NCBI GenBank assembly: GCA_910585535.1 | Contig: CAJUFK010000027.1 | Span: forward strand, 1-30,835 | Length of the DNA stretch: 30,835 bases | Source: an uncultured Angelakisella sp. | Lineage (GTDB): Bacteria; Bacillota; Clostridia; Oscillospirales; Ruminococcaceae | Direction of reading: 5' to 3' | In this document: positions 8,193-15,386 of the stretch, piece by piece | Position numbering within the stretch: position 1 is the first letter of the stretch | Layout of the letters: every line of letters starts with the position of its first letter | Notes under the pieces: generated by a model | Seen by the model: only the letters and a program-made list of their open reading frames with translations | Database searches by the model: none | What the model was told of the DNA's origin: nothing | Made by a program: the position numbers and the translations under genes

Positions 8193-8762
8193 TCAATCCA
8201 GGCCCAGCCGGGTTTGGAGCTGCCCCCAGGGGCTTCGCATCGGGGTCCCGAAAAACTCGGCCACCGAGCTTGCCAGGTTCTCCCCAATGGAGGGCAGATT
8301 GGCGGAGATCCACATGGCGTCCTCCGGGTTGTCGTGGTAAGCCAGTTCCACCAGCACCGCCGGGGCGCGGGTCCGGTTGACCTCCCCCAGGCTCTGGGTG
8401 GCGGCGGTCTGCACCGGCCCCGGGTAGATCTCCCGAAGATTGCTGGCGATGATTTCCGCCGCCCGGCGGCCCCGGCTGCTTCTGGGATCGTAAAAGACCA
8501 CGCCGCCCCGGTTCTGTCCCTCCTGCCCCGGCGCCGAAGCGTTGGAGTGAAGCGCCAGGTGGAGCCCGTAGTCCCCTTGGTTGGACTGCCGGATAAAGTC
8601 CGCCGCTGTCTGGCTGGGGTCGTTCCTGGTAAAAGGAATGCCACTGGCCCGAAGCCAGGGTTCCATCTCGTCGGCCAAAAGATTCATATAGTATTCTTCG
8701 TTCCCTCCAATGACATAGGGGTTAAACTCCTGGGAGGAGGGACTGAGATACAGCATCGGCAA
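8193..8762 (-). CDS. N-acetylmuramoyl-L-alanine amidase-like protein (Amidase_3)
   Basis: About 189 residues, a single Amidase_3 fold domain. Family landmarks are the NEEYYMN helix with the second metal-ligand position (Glu22/23), LALHSNA with the third ligand (His) and VELAYHDN with the catalytic Glu. The usual first motif DPGHGG, whose His is the first zinc ligand, is replaced by SPSSQEF, so metal binding must differ or be weakened. No signal peptide is visible, so it may act in the mother cell or in lysis, or be exported otherwise. The start is best placed at TTG 8762, 8 bases after AAAGGAGG; a longer ATG at 8810 is possible. It is divergent from spoIID, which fits a sporulation peptidoglycan role (SpoIID works with an amidase, SpoIIP, in engulfment), but that is inference. 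Confidence 0.8.
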   Translation of the reverse strand: MPMLYLSPSSQEFNPYVIGGNEEYYMNLLADEMEPWLRASGIPFTRNDPSQTAADFIRQSNQGDYGLHLALHSNASAPGQEGQNRGGVVFYDPRSSRGRRAAEIIASNLREIYPGPVQTAATQSLGEVNRTRAPAVLVELAYHDNPEDAMWISANLPSIGENLASSVAEFFGTPMRSPWGQLQTRLGLD

Positions 8763-8860
8763 AGGAAACGCCTCCTTTATAAAGATATGGCGCTTTATCC
8801 TATGCTTCATCCCCCTCCGCCGTTCCATGGTACAGCTTCTAAAAAAGCGTTTCCCCTCAT

Positions 8861-10141
8861 ATGGATAGGGAGAAGGACAAGTTGGGGGCCTGCCGGAAGG
8901 GCGGCCCCTTGAGGTACAGGCCCAGGGACTTTGGGGGGCCTGATCCTTTCCGAAAGGTGGTGTTTGCCCTGAAAGGCGATCTTGCAATTCTTGGTCTTGT
9001 TGGCACCGCAATGGCTGCCGTTCCTGCCGCTGTCCTCCTTTGGGCCGGCCAGCCCCTCCTTGCATCCGCCCAGCTTCCCGATGGCTTTCCCCTTTCCTCC
9101 CCGGTTTTTCAAACCGAAGCCCCCGCTTCCTCTGTCCCTCAAGACAGCCCCGTCTCCGGCAGCTCCACCCTGCCTCCCCCGGCCCTGGGGGACAGCCTCT
9201 TTGTCCAGGGGGAGGCCGATCCCGGGGAGGAGGCCCTTCCCCCGGAGGTAAAGGGCCGCTGGGAATCCCCCATCCAGACCCTGAAGATCCTGGACCAGTC
9301 CACCGGGGAGGTGACAGAACTCTCCCTCTTTGAATACACCCAATGCGCCATCGCCGCAGAGATGCCGGCAAGCTACCACCTGGAAGCCCTCAAGGCCCAG
9401 GGGGTGGCCGCCCTTACCTACGCCCTCCACCAGGCGTCCCTTCAGCGGTCCCTTCCGGAAAGCGCCCGGGATCCTGCCCTAAAGGGGGCGGACCTTTCCG
9501 CCGACCCGGGAAACCGCAGGGGGTACATGACCGAGGAAAGCGCCCGGGACTTTTACGGGGACCAGTTCGACCACAGCTGGGCAAAGATCACCCAGGCCGC
9601 CCGGATCGCCAGCCGGTGCGTCCTTCTCTGGGAGGAGGAACCCATCGCCGCCGCCTACCATGCCATCAGCGCAGGGGAGACCACCGAAAGGGCGGAGAAC
9701 ATCTGGGACGGCCCCCTTCCCTATCTGGTGGAGGTGGACAGCAGCTGGGACATCCTTGCCCCGGGGTACAAAAGCACCCTTTCCGTCTCCGACGGGGAGC
9801 TGAAGGAGATCCTCACCGCCGCAGGGGCCCAGCTGCTCCCCGACGCCGCCACCTGGCTGGAGATTGAGGAGCGGTCCCCGGCAGGGTATGTCACGGCCAT
9901 CCGCACCGGCAACCTTACAATCCACGGAAACCGCCTGCGAAATCTTTTGGGCTTGCGAAGCGCCGCCTTCGAGCTGGAGCGGACCCACAGCGGATACACC
10001 TTCTATGTTCGGGGGTATGGACACGGCGCAGGGATGAGCCAGGCGGGGGCGGATTATCTGGCGCGGCAGGGCCAGGGCTTTGGGGAGATTCTGACCCACT
10101 ACTACACAGGCGCCGCCCTAACCGAGATCGGAGGAACCTGA
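8861..10141 (+). CDS. spoIID: Stage II sporulation protein D (SpoIID/LytB family)
   Basis: A 426-residue SpoIID homologue, a membrane-anchored lytic transglycosylase that cuts denuded glycan strands during engulfment. One membrane segment lies near residues 43-65. The SpoIID domain begins at about 155 with the YTQCAIAAEMPASY segment, then LKAQGVAALTYAL, and ends with HGAGMSQAGADYLARQGQ and the ILTHYYTGA tail. These match the family, including the Glu in AAEMP that corresponds to the catalytic Glu. A Pro/Ser-rich linker joins anchor and domain. No convincing ribosome site precedes ATG 8861; in-frame GTG 8957 or ATG 9011 are alternatives, so the N-terminus is uncertain. It is separated from the next gene by a bidirectional terminator. 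Confidence 0.92.
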   Translation: MDREKDKLGACRKGGPLRYRPRDFGGPDPFRKVVFALKGDLAILGLVGTAMAAVPAAVLLWAGQPLLASAQLPDGFPLSSPVFQTEAPASSVPQDSPVSGSSTLPPPALGDSLFVQGEADPGEEALPPEVKGRWESPIQTLKILDQSTGEVTELSLFEYTQCAIAAEMPASYHLEALKAQGVAALTYALHQASLQRSLPESARDPALKGADLSADPGNRRGYMTEESARDFYGDQFDHSWAKITQAARIASRCVLLWEEEPIAAAYHAISAGETTERAENIWDGPLPYLVEVDSSWDILAPGYKSTLSVSDGELKEILTAAGAQLLPDAATWLEIEERSPAGYVTAIRTGNLTIHGNRLRNLLGLRSAAFELERTHSGYTFYVRGYGHGAGMSQAGADYLARQGQGFGEILTHYYTGAALTEIGGT

Positions 10142-10152
10142 CCCCTGATAAA

Positions 10153-10190
10153 AAAACCGGCCTTCGTTTCCGCAAAGGCCGGTTTTCTTT
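10153..10190. terminator. Bidirectional terminator between spoIID and the PTS IIC gene
   Basis: A perfect 12-bp stem, AAAACCGGCCTT (10153-10164) with AAGGCCGGTTTT (10175-10186), has T-rich sequence after it and A-rich sequence before it. It serves the convergent genes on both sides. Confidence 0.9.
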
Positions 10191-10192
10191 CT

Positions 10193-11632
10193 TTATTGCT
10201 GGGCCCCGACATCCTCTTGGGGCTCTGCCGCCGGGGCAGGTTCCGGCGCAGGGGCATCCTCCGCCCGACGCACCCGTTTGGGGCGCAGCCCTGCCACATC
10301 GGCGCCGGTGACGATCCGGTTTCGGTTCCACACCGCCAGGGTCACCACCACAACCACCATCAGGGCCATTCCGGCGAAGCCGTAGCTTCCCGCCTGGACC
10401 GAGAGCCAGCAGAGGAAATTCCCTCCGTCGCTGAAGTTGGAGATGGTCCCCAGCTGCTCGAAGGCCTCGGCATTGGCTGTCACCGCCCCCAGGGTGAACA
10501 GCTCCGCCAGGGAGGAGGCACACCAGAGGATGGTGGAGGAGGCCAGCAGTCCGGCCAGAAGGCTCCGCATCAGATCCCCCCGGCAGACAATAACGATGAC
10601 CCCGATAATATAGGGCAGCATTACAATATCCCCCTGGACCAGGAAACGGTTGCCGGGGATATTCCCCGCCAGGAAGGTGATAAGGGGGGCCACCATCAGG
10701 GTGACCACCACCATAGTCCCGTTCCCCAATGTTGTGGTGGGGGTCATGCCCAGGTAAAGGTTCCCCTTGATGCCCAGTTTTTCTCTGGAAAAGCTCACCA
10801 TCCGCTCCCCAACGGGGGTGATGGCCCCGGCGAAGGCCTGGCCCAGGTGAGGGGCCAAGAAGGCCAGGGCTCCAAAGGTCATGGCCAGCTGGAGGATGGC
10901 AATGCCTTCCCGGCCGGCCAGCACCCCCAAAAGGATGCCCAGGGAGAAGCTCCACGCCACCGGGGAGGCCAGGGCCGCCCGGGGTTCGGTGCCCTTGGCC
11001 AGCACCAGGCGGGGCCGCCCGGGGATAAGGTTAAAGAGATGTTCCGCCACAAGGCCAAAGGGGACGGCGGCGGTGGCATATCCGCTGGTAACGGAGATGC
11101 CGGGGATCTGGCAGTACCGGGCCATCCGCCATCCGCAACGGTCGGAGAAGATCAGGATAAGGACCGACATTGCTCCGGCGGTGACCATCCCATAGGCCAG
11201 GCTGTCGGTAAGGCGCTCCACCATAGCTCCCAAAAAGGCCACGTGCCAAAGGTTCCAAAGGTCCAGGTTAAGGGTGCGGGTACAGCGGGAGAGGAGCATC
11301 ACCCAGTTTACCAGCAGGTGGAGGGGGATGATCCAGGAGCTGATGGCCGAGGCATAGGCGATGGCCGAGGAGGCGGCCCAGCCGGCGTCGGTGATCTCCA
11401 GGGCCAGCTGATAATTCAGGGTGATGTCTGCGATCACCGAGGTAAGGTTACTGCCCAGGCTGTTCGCCATTAAATTAAGGCCGAAGACAGCGCCGGTGGT
11501 ACGCACCCCTGCGCTTACTGCGTTTCCCAGGGAGAGGCCCAGGGCTTTGCCGCAAAGGGTAATGAGGATGGGGGTCATAATGAGCCAGCCCATCCGGACA
11601 AACAGCTCGAAGATGTGTAAAAACCAATTCAA
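10193..11632 (-). CDS. PTS transporter subunit IIC, galactitol (GatC) type
   Basis: A 479-residue polytopic membrane protein resembling the EIIC-GAT family. Recognisable segments are DAGWAASSAIAYASAIS, the NWVMLLSRCTRTLNLD-type stretch followed by WNLWH, and IPGNRFLVQGD followed by CRGD, all at the same order and spacing as GatC. A Pro/Ala/Glu-rich tail of about 25 residues closes the protein and is not part of the family core. No IIA or IIB gene is nearby, so it is an orphan permease subunit and its sugar cannot be assigned. The start is TTG 11632 with AGGAGGT 7 bases upstream. An extended -10 box (11712-11717 on the minus strand) lies 80 bases before the start. Confidence 0.85.
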   Translation of the reverse strand: MNWFLHIFELFVRMGWLIMTPILITLCGKALGLSLGNAVSAGVRTTGAVFGLNLMANSLGSNLTSVIADITLNYQLALEITDAGWAASSAIAYASAISSWIIPLHLLVNWVMLLSRCTRTLNLDLWNLWHVAFLGAMVERLTDSLAYGMVTAGAMSVLILIFSDRCGWRMARYCQIPGISVTSGYATAAVPFGLVAEHLFNLIPGRPRLVLAKGTEPRAALASPVAWSFSLGILLGVLAGREGIAILQLAMTFGALAFLAPHLGQAFAGAITPVGERMVSFSREKLGIKGNLYLGMTPTTTLGNGTMVVVTLMVAPLITFLAGNIPGNRFLVQGDIVMLPYIIGVIVIVCRGDLMRSLLAGLLASSTILWCASSLAELFTLGAVTANAEAFEQLGTISNFSDGGNFLCWLSVQAGSYGFAGMALMVVVVVTLAVWNRNRIVTGADVAGLRPKRVRRAEDAPAPEPAPAAEPQEDVGAQQ

Positions 11633-11711
11633 GTGAATACCTCCTGGCCGGGGCCGTTTTTGGCCCGCGGCTGCTTTGTGTCAAATGCCGCCAGACAGCG
11701 GTGTTCTACAT

Positions 11712-11720
11712 ATTATAGCA
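11712..11720 (-). promoter_or_regulatory. Extended -10 promoter for the PTS IIC gene
   Basis: TGCTATAAT on the minus strand with a weak -35 (TGGTAA at 17 bases). A leader of about 75 bases follows, containing a GGGCC/GGCCC hairpin shortly before the AGGAGGT site. Confidence 0.55.
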
Positions 11721-11801
11721 CAAAGCAGGGAGAATTACCAGAGGGCGAACCGCGTCAACTTGTACATTACATAAAAATTTCCCCTTTTGCCATCAGGACA
11801 C

Positions 11802-11830
11802 TTGTTTTCTGAAAGGAAAAGAGTTATAAT
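11802..11830 (+). promoter_or_regulatory. Sigma-A promoter of a candidate small RNA
   Basis: TTGTTT (11802-11807), exactly 17 bases, then a perfect TATAAT (11825-11830). No protein gene with a ribosome site starts within the following 400 bases, and an intrinsic terminator follows within 90 bases. Confidence 0.75.
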
Positions 11831-11836
11831 AGAGGA

Positions 11837-11923
11837 GCAATGTGCGGTGTAAGCCGTTGTGTATGGAGGGGTTCGCTCCGTATGCAGGGGACGGGGTGGT
11901 TGAGACACCCCGTTCCTGTTTTT
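11837..11923 (+). ncRNA. Candidate structured small RNA (about 87 nt)
   Basis: The stretch between the promoter at 11802-11830 and a terminator folds into three hairpins. These are CGGT-gtaa-GCCG (11845-11856), GTATGGAG-gggttcg-CTCCGTAT (11861-11883, 8 pairs with two wobbles) and the terminator stem GGGGACGGGGTG (11887-11898) with CACCCCGTTCCT (11906-11917) and a T-run (11919-11923). I do not recognise an established RNA family. It could instead be an attenuated leader, but no gene follows closely. A second terminator lies at 12003-12047. Confidence 0.55.
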
Positions 11924-12002
11924 ATGCCTCAACGACATTATCCACGCTTTTTTCGGGATTACAGCCGCTTTGGGGCAGATTTTTGTTCTGTGTTGCGGAA
12001 TG

Positions 12003-12047
12003 CAGGGGCAGGCGGAAGGGGGGCTTTCCGTCTGCCCCTGTTTTTTT
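12003..12047 (+). terminator. Strong intrinsic terminator
   Basis: A 15-bp stem, CAGGGGCAGGCGGAA (12003-12017) with TTCCGTCTGCCCCTG (12026-12040, one G-T pair), is followed by seven Ts. It backs up the terminator at 11887-11923 or ends a longer form of the small RNA. Between here and 12194 only GC-rich unassigned sequence is seen. Confidence 0.85.
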
Positions 12048-12194
12048 GCTGCCGCAGTGGGGGACGAGCCCTTCGGGCTGCTGCCTGCGGCCGCTTTCCA
12101 CCGCTTCGCGGTCCCCTTGCTGGGTCCTATTTTGAAGGGGCAGTGCCTTTGTTTCAGAAGGGGCCCCGGGTCAAAGCCTCGTTCCCTCCCCTGC

Positions 12195-12223
12195 TTGTCA
12201 CTTGGGCAGCAACGTGGTACAAT
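12195..12223 (+). promoter_or_regulatory. Sigma-A promoter for the DUF5662 gene
   Basis: TTGTCA (12195-12200), 17 bases, TACAAT (12218-12223). The predicted start is about 40 bases before the TTG start codon at 12269. Confidence 0.75.
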
Positions 12224-12268
12224 AAAGCAGCGCTATTGACTAAGAACACCACGAAGGAGGAAGGCGGC

Positions 12269-12808
12269 TTGAACTGGCTGGGACATCTGCGAACCGTGAA
12301 CCGCCACCGGCGGCTGGTCCGGCGGGCCTGCTTTCAGGCGGGCCTGTATTGGCAGGGGCTGACCCACGACCTGTCTAAATACAGCCCCGTGGAGTTTCTG
12401 GTGGGAGTCCGGTATTTCCAGGGGGACCACAGCCCCAATGAGGCGGAGCGCCTGGAAAAGGGGTACAGCACCGCCTGGCTCCACCATAAGGGACGAAATA
12501 AACACCACCTGGAATACTGGATCGATTACAGCCCAACGGGGGATCACGCCCTCTGCGGCTGCCGGATGCCGGAGCGGTTTGTGGTGGAAAGCTTCTGCGA
12601 CCGGGTGGCTGCCAGCAAGGTCTATCTGGGGGACCGGTACACCGACGCCTCGGCCTGGGAATACTACCGCCGCAGCCAGGACCACTACCTCCTCCACCCG
12701 GAGAGCCGCCGCCTCCTGGAGGCGCTGCTCCTCACCCTTCGGGATCAGGGGGAGGAGGCCGCCTTCCGGTACGCCCGGGAGGTTGTGAAAAAAAGCGGCC
12801 GCCTGTGA
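12269..12808 (+). CDS. DUF5662 family protein
   Basis: A 179-residue soluble protein resembling the DUF5662 family, common in Clostridia and of unknown function. Characteristic segments are LTHDLSKYSPVEF (about 34-46), the RYFQGDHSPNEAE segment, WLHHKGRNKHHLEYW and the MPERFVVE helix. The conserved His/Asp pairs (HD in THDLSKY, HHKGRNKHH) suggest a metal-binding, HD-like pocket, but this is inference. The TTG start has AAGGAGG 8 bases upstream and its own promoter. A longer reading frame runs back to 11840 but crosses two terminators, so it is rejected. The lipoprotein gene starts 22 bases after its stop and may be cotranscribed. Confidence 0.85.
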   Translation: MNWLGHLRTVNRHRRLVRRACFQAGLYWQGLTHDLSKYSPVEFLVGVRYFQGDHSPNEAERLEKGYSTAWLHHKGRNKHHLEYWIDYSPTGDHALCGCRMPERFVVESFCDRVAASKVYLGDRYTDASAWEYYRRSQDHYLLHPESRRLLEALLLTLRDQGEEAAFRYAREVVKKSGRL

Positions 12809-12830
12809 CAGGGAAGGAATCTGTGACATC

Positions 12831-14009
12831 ATGAGGAAAACCAACAAGATAAAATACGCGAACCTGCTTCTGGCCTTCTGCATGGCGGCTATCCTCGCCA
12901 GCTGTGGGGCGGCGCCCGCCGGTTTTGGACAGGTAAGCGCAGCCGAGCCTGTGGCCGTCCCGTCCGTATCCTCTGGCGCGGACCGGCTGGAAGCCCAGAA
13001 TCAGAAACTTGACGGCGCTGTTAAGACCAGCTTGGACAGAACAGACCCCCAGCCCGTTGACAAGAAGAAGTACAACCCCTTCAGGTTCATAAAGGACAAC
13101 TATGCCGACCGTCGAACCGCGAAAGCCCTCTCCGGCGTAGCCGGCCTCCAGTCGAACCCCGAAAAGTACAATTCCTCCTGTGTCGTAGATATGCGCGGCG
13201 GCAAGGCCGCGTACGACGTGGATTGGGATTACGGCGCGGACTACCAAGAGCAGGTTTCCCTGTGCGACTGGTCCAAGGTGTTCGACGTGGAATACTACAT
13301 GGACACCTTCCCCATGCTGTCGCTCCAATACCATTACGACGAGGACCAGCTGCTAAGGCACTTCCAGACCGTAGGCGTCCACGAGGGCCGCCAGGGATGC
13401 GAAAACTTCAACGTAGGCGCCTACATGGACTGGTGCGCGGAGAATCGCGGCTATGTTGTGGACCTCTTCCATGGCGACTACGCCATCTACTATCTGTTCT
13501 ATATGTCGTCCTTGGGAGAACAGCCCGAAAAGTTTCCCGCCGGCGGCCGTCCCGCCCAGTACAAGGCCATCCTGACCAAGGCGCAAAAGATGGAACTCGA
13601 CGGCATCAACCGGTACCGCGAGAAAAAAGAGATTGCCAAGCTTGTGTACGACCCCGAGCTGGCGGCATTTGCCAACTACCGTGCCTGGGTGAACCAGGAG
13701 AACGAATACGTCGGCCATACGTGGCTCGACCTGAAGAGCAGCAGGGATACCATCGACCTGTATTTTGACGCGACATCCGCCGACCGCTTAAGCGAGAACA
13801 CCTTGGAGACGTCACATCTGCGCGTGCGCTCCTGGTACACCGTATATGAAAGTTCAAAGCCCCATTACGATGCTATGGTCGATCCGGAATACGGGTATAC
13901 CGGGACATCCAACCTGTATATCGACCATGTGCCCATCAATGATTTCTCTCATCGCGGCGTACAGTTTGACATATTTGCAGGAAGCCTGTCCACGGCCCTC
14001 CATCCCTGA
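12831..14009 (+). CDS. CAP-domain (SCP/PR1) lipoprotein
   Basis: A 392-residue predicted lipoprotein: signal peptide 1-24, lipobox ILAS-C with Cys25. A module at about 148-200 (DVEYYMDTFP, then LLRHFQTVGVHEGRQ, then FNVGAYM) resembles the roughly 50-residue repeat found in many clostridial surface proteins. The C-terminal 250-382 region fits a CAP domain: the NRYRE helix, ANYRAW, a His in VGHTW and a YESSKPHYDAMVDPEYGY segment. CAP proteins are secreted and often surface-bound; the activity is unknown. Glycine is mostly GGC here, whereas neighbours often use GGG, and CGT/CGA arginine and GTA codons appear, which hints at a foreign origin. The start has a GGAAGGAA site 10-12 bases upstream. 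Confidence 0.8.
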   Translation: MRKTNKIKYANLLLAFCMAAILASCGAAPAGFGQVSAAEPVAVPSVSSGADRLEAQNQKLDGAVKTSLDRTDPQPVDKKKYNPFRFIKDNYADRRTAKALSGVAGLQSNPEKYNSSCVVDMRGGKAAYDVDWDYGADYQEQVSLCDWSKVFDVEYYMDTFPMLSLQYHYDEDQLLRHFQTVGVHEGRQGCENFNVGAYMDWCAENRGYVVDLFHGDYAIYYLFYMSSLGEQPEKFPAGGRPAQYKAILTKAQKMELDGINRYREKKEIAKLVYDPELAAFANYRAWVNQENEYVGHTWLDLKSSRDTIDLYFDATSADRLSENTLETSHLRVRSWYTVYESSKPHYDAMVDPEYGYTGTSNLYIDHVPINDFSHRGVQFDIFAGSLSTALHP

Positions 14010-14103
14010 AACGCAGCACAAAGAAAGGAGAATCACCATTGGCCCCATCATCGGGCAGGTACTCCAGGGCATTGTCATGGCCTTCCTGTATGGTCCCACG
14101 AAA

Positions 14104-14143
14104 GAACCCCCGATGGGCCAAGCCCGCCGGGGGTTCCTATTTT
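14104..14143 (+). terminator. Intrinsic terminator after the CAP lipoprotein gene
   Basis: GAACCCCCG (14104-14112) pairs with CGGGGGTTC (14128-14136), followed by CTATTTT. It lies 95 bases past the stop. An AAAGGAG site at 14021-14028 precedes ATTGGCCCC, but no reading frame closes before the terminator. Confidence 0.75.
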
Positions 14144-14157
14144 GCCTTTTCCCAAGT

Positions 14158-14718
14158 TTACCCCATCCCGGCGTACCGCTGGCGGAGCCTGCCCAGCTCG
14201 TCGCTGCCGGTCTCCCTGGGCACCCGCTCCAGAGCCAGGTCCAGAAAGGCCAGGTACTCCTTGTTCCGCCCGTTTACCGAGACGGTGGCGGTGGGGGCCT
14301 GAAAGGTCACCGCCTTGGAGAGCAGCTGGCTCTTTACCTGGGTGACCTGCCGCCAGTAGACGGTTCGGGAACCGCCAAAGGGGTCGTAGGCCTCGAAGCG
14401 GTCGTCGTAAGCCACCACCTGCTTGACCAAAACGGAAAGGAGGATGTGGCACCCCGCCCCGACACAGACCAGGGCAAAGACGGCGATAAAGGTGTAGGAG
14501 CCGGGGTCGGTCCCCGCCGTCTCGGGGAGGACCAGCTTTACCACATCCAGGGCAACGCCCACCGCCAGGAGCATCCCCGCCATAAGTCCCGTCTCCGGCA
14601 CCGCCCGGACCCGGAGCCGCTCCCCCTCCAGGCGGGGAGGCTGGTTTTTCCGGCAGAGGACCGCCGTGGCTATTGTGAGAACCACACAGAGGGCCAGAGA
14701 GATTGTCACCTGGGTCAT
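14158..14718 (-). CDS. Small membrane protein with PH-like C-terminal region
   Basis: A 186-residue protein of no recognised family. Hydrophobic segments lie at about 4-21, 45-62 and 74-97, followed by a soluble region (about 100-175: YDDRFEAYDPFGG, then VYWRQVTQVK and LAFLDLALERVP) with the strand-rich look of bacterial PH domains that follow membrane anchors. The ATG at 14718 overlaps the stop of the HExxH gene by 4 bases (ATGA) and has AAGGAGG 9 bases upstream, so it is the last gene of the minus-strand operon. The role in the catabolic operon is unknown; it may merely be cotranscribed. Confidence 0.7.
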   Translation of the reverse strand: MTQVTISLALCVVLTIATAVLCRKNQPPRLEGERLRVRAVPETGLMAGMLLAVGVALDVVKLVLPETAGTDPGSYTFIAVFALVCVGAGCHILLSVLVKQVVAYDDRFEAYDPFGGSRTVYWRQVTQVKSQLLSKAVTFQAPTATVSVNGRNKEYLAFLDLALERVPRETGSDELGRLRQRYAGMG

Positions 14719-15386
14719 TCTGCTTTCCTCCTTACAAAGTCCAGGATGGCCTGCCGCTTTTCCAAGGCCAGCTGGGGGTTGCCTGCATAGAGCATCACCA
14801 CGTCCAGAACGTAAACCGAACAGGCCAGCCCCGTCAGGGCCTGGGCAAAGGCCATGGCCGTCATTTCGCTGAGGCAGAAAAGGGAGCTGCGGTTTTCCCA
14901 CCGCCCCAGCTTCCAAAGGAGCAGGTGCTTCTGCCGGGTGAAGATGCCGGGGTCCCGGTACTCCAGGAGATGGAACAGCTCGTGGGCCAGCAGCACCTCC
15001 CGGGTGGGGGCCGGACCCATCAGGTCCTCCAGCCCCGCTTCCTGGCGCAGCCGGTCGGTGGCCCGGGCGTTTCCGGAATAGACGGCGATCTGGTCCGGCT
15101 CGGTGAAGGAGGCGAACAGGGGCATCGGGCCCCCATTGCCCTCCGGGGGGAGAACCAGCTTTCCGCCCAGGGCGGCGATCCGTTCCTCCACGGAAAGGGC
15201 CCCTTGATCCCGGGCCAGCTTTTCCGCCATTTTTTGGCCGCAGGCCGCCGCCTTGGCGGCAAAATCCAGCTTTTGCTCCCTGGTCAGCTTCCCGGAGAGG
15301 GGGTCTCCGTCAAAGACGTAGAGGGCCCAGTCCTCTTCGGTGAGGGCGCACAGCTCCTCCGCCAGGGCCCGGACCTGCCCCGCCAT
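14715..15386 (-). CDS. HExxH-motif protein of unknown function
   Basis: A 223-residue protein not assigned to a named family. It contains HELFH (residues 135-139), the zinc-binding signature of gluzincin-type metallopeptidases. Glu174 (in LSEMTAMAFA), 35 residues on, is a plausible third ligand. There is no signal peptide or membrane helix, so it is probably cytoplasmic. The ATG lies immediately after the stop of the hyuA-like gene (0 bases apart), and its stop overlaps the next start, so translation of all three is probably coupled. It could be a small metallopeptidase or amidohydrolase acting on the pathway substrate, but that is inference from position only. Confidence 0.75.
   Translation of the reverse strand: MAGQVRALAEELCALTEEDWALYVFDGDPLSGKLTREQKLDFAAKAAACGQKMAEKLARDQGALSVEERIAALGGKLVLPPEGNGGPMPLFASFTEPDQIAVYSGNARATDRLRQEAGLEDLMGPAPTREVLLAHELFHLLEYRDPGIFTRQKHLLLWKLGRWENRSSLFCLSEMTAMAFAQALTGLACSVYVLDVVMLYAGNPQLALEKRQAILDFVRRKAE

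Noticed and set aside
8763..9371. N-terminal extension of the amidase frame to 9371
   Set aside because: The extension is antisense to spoIID and shows Arg/Gly/Pro-rich shadow composition; the amidase domain starts after 8762.
11840..12268. N-terminal extension of the DUF5662 gene back to 11840
   Set aside because: The extension crosses two intrinsic terminators and the gene's own promoter at 12195-12223. A TTG start with AAGGAGG explains the family-length protein.
14021..14143. Small hydrophobic peptide gene after AAAGGAG at 14021-14028
   Set aside because: Only ATT or out-of-frame TTG starts are available and no stop occurs before the terminator hairpin.
13846..14790. Plus-strand open frame downstream of the CAP gene
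   Set aside because: It overlaps the CAP gene in another frame, crosses a terminator and then runs antisense to two coupled genes.
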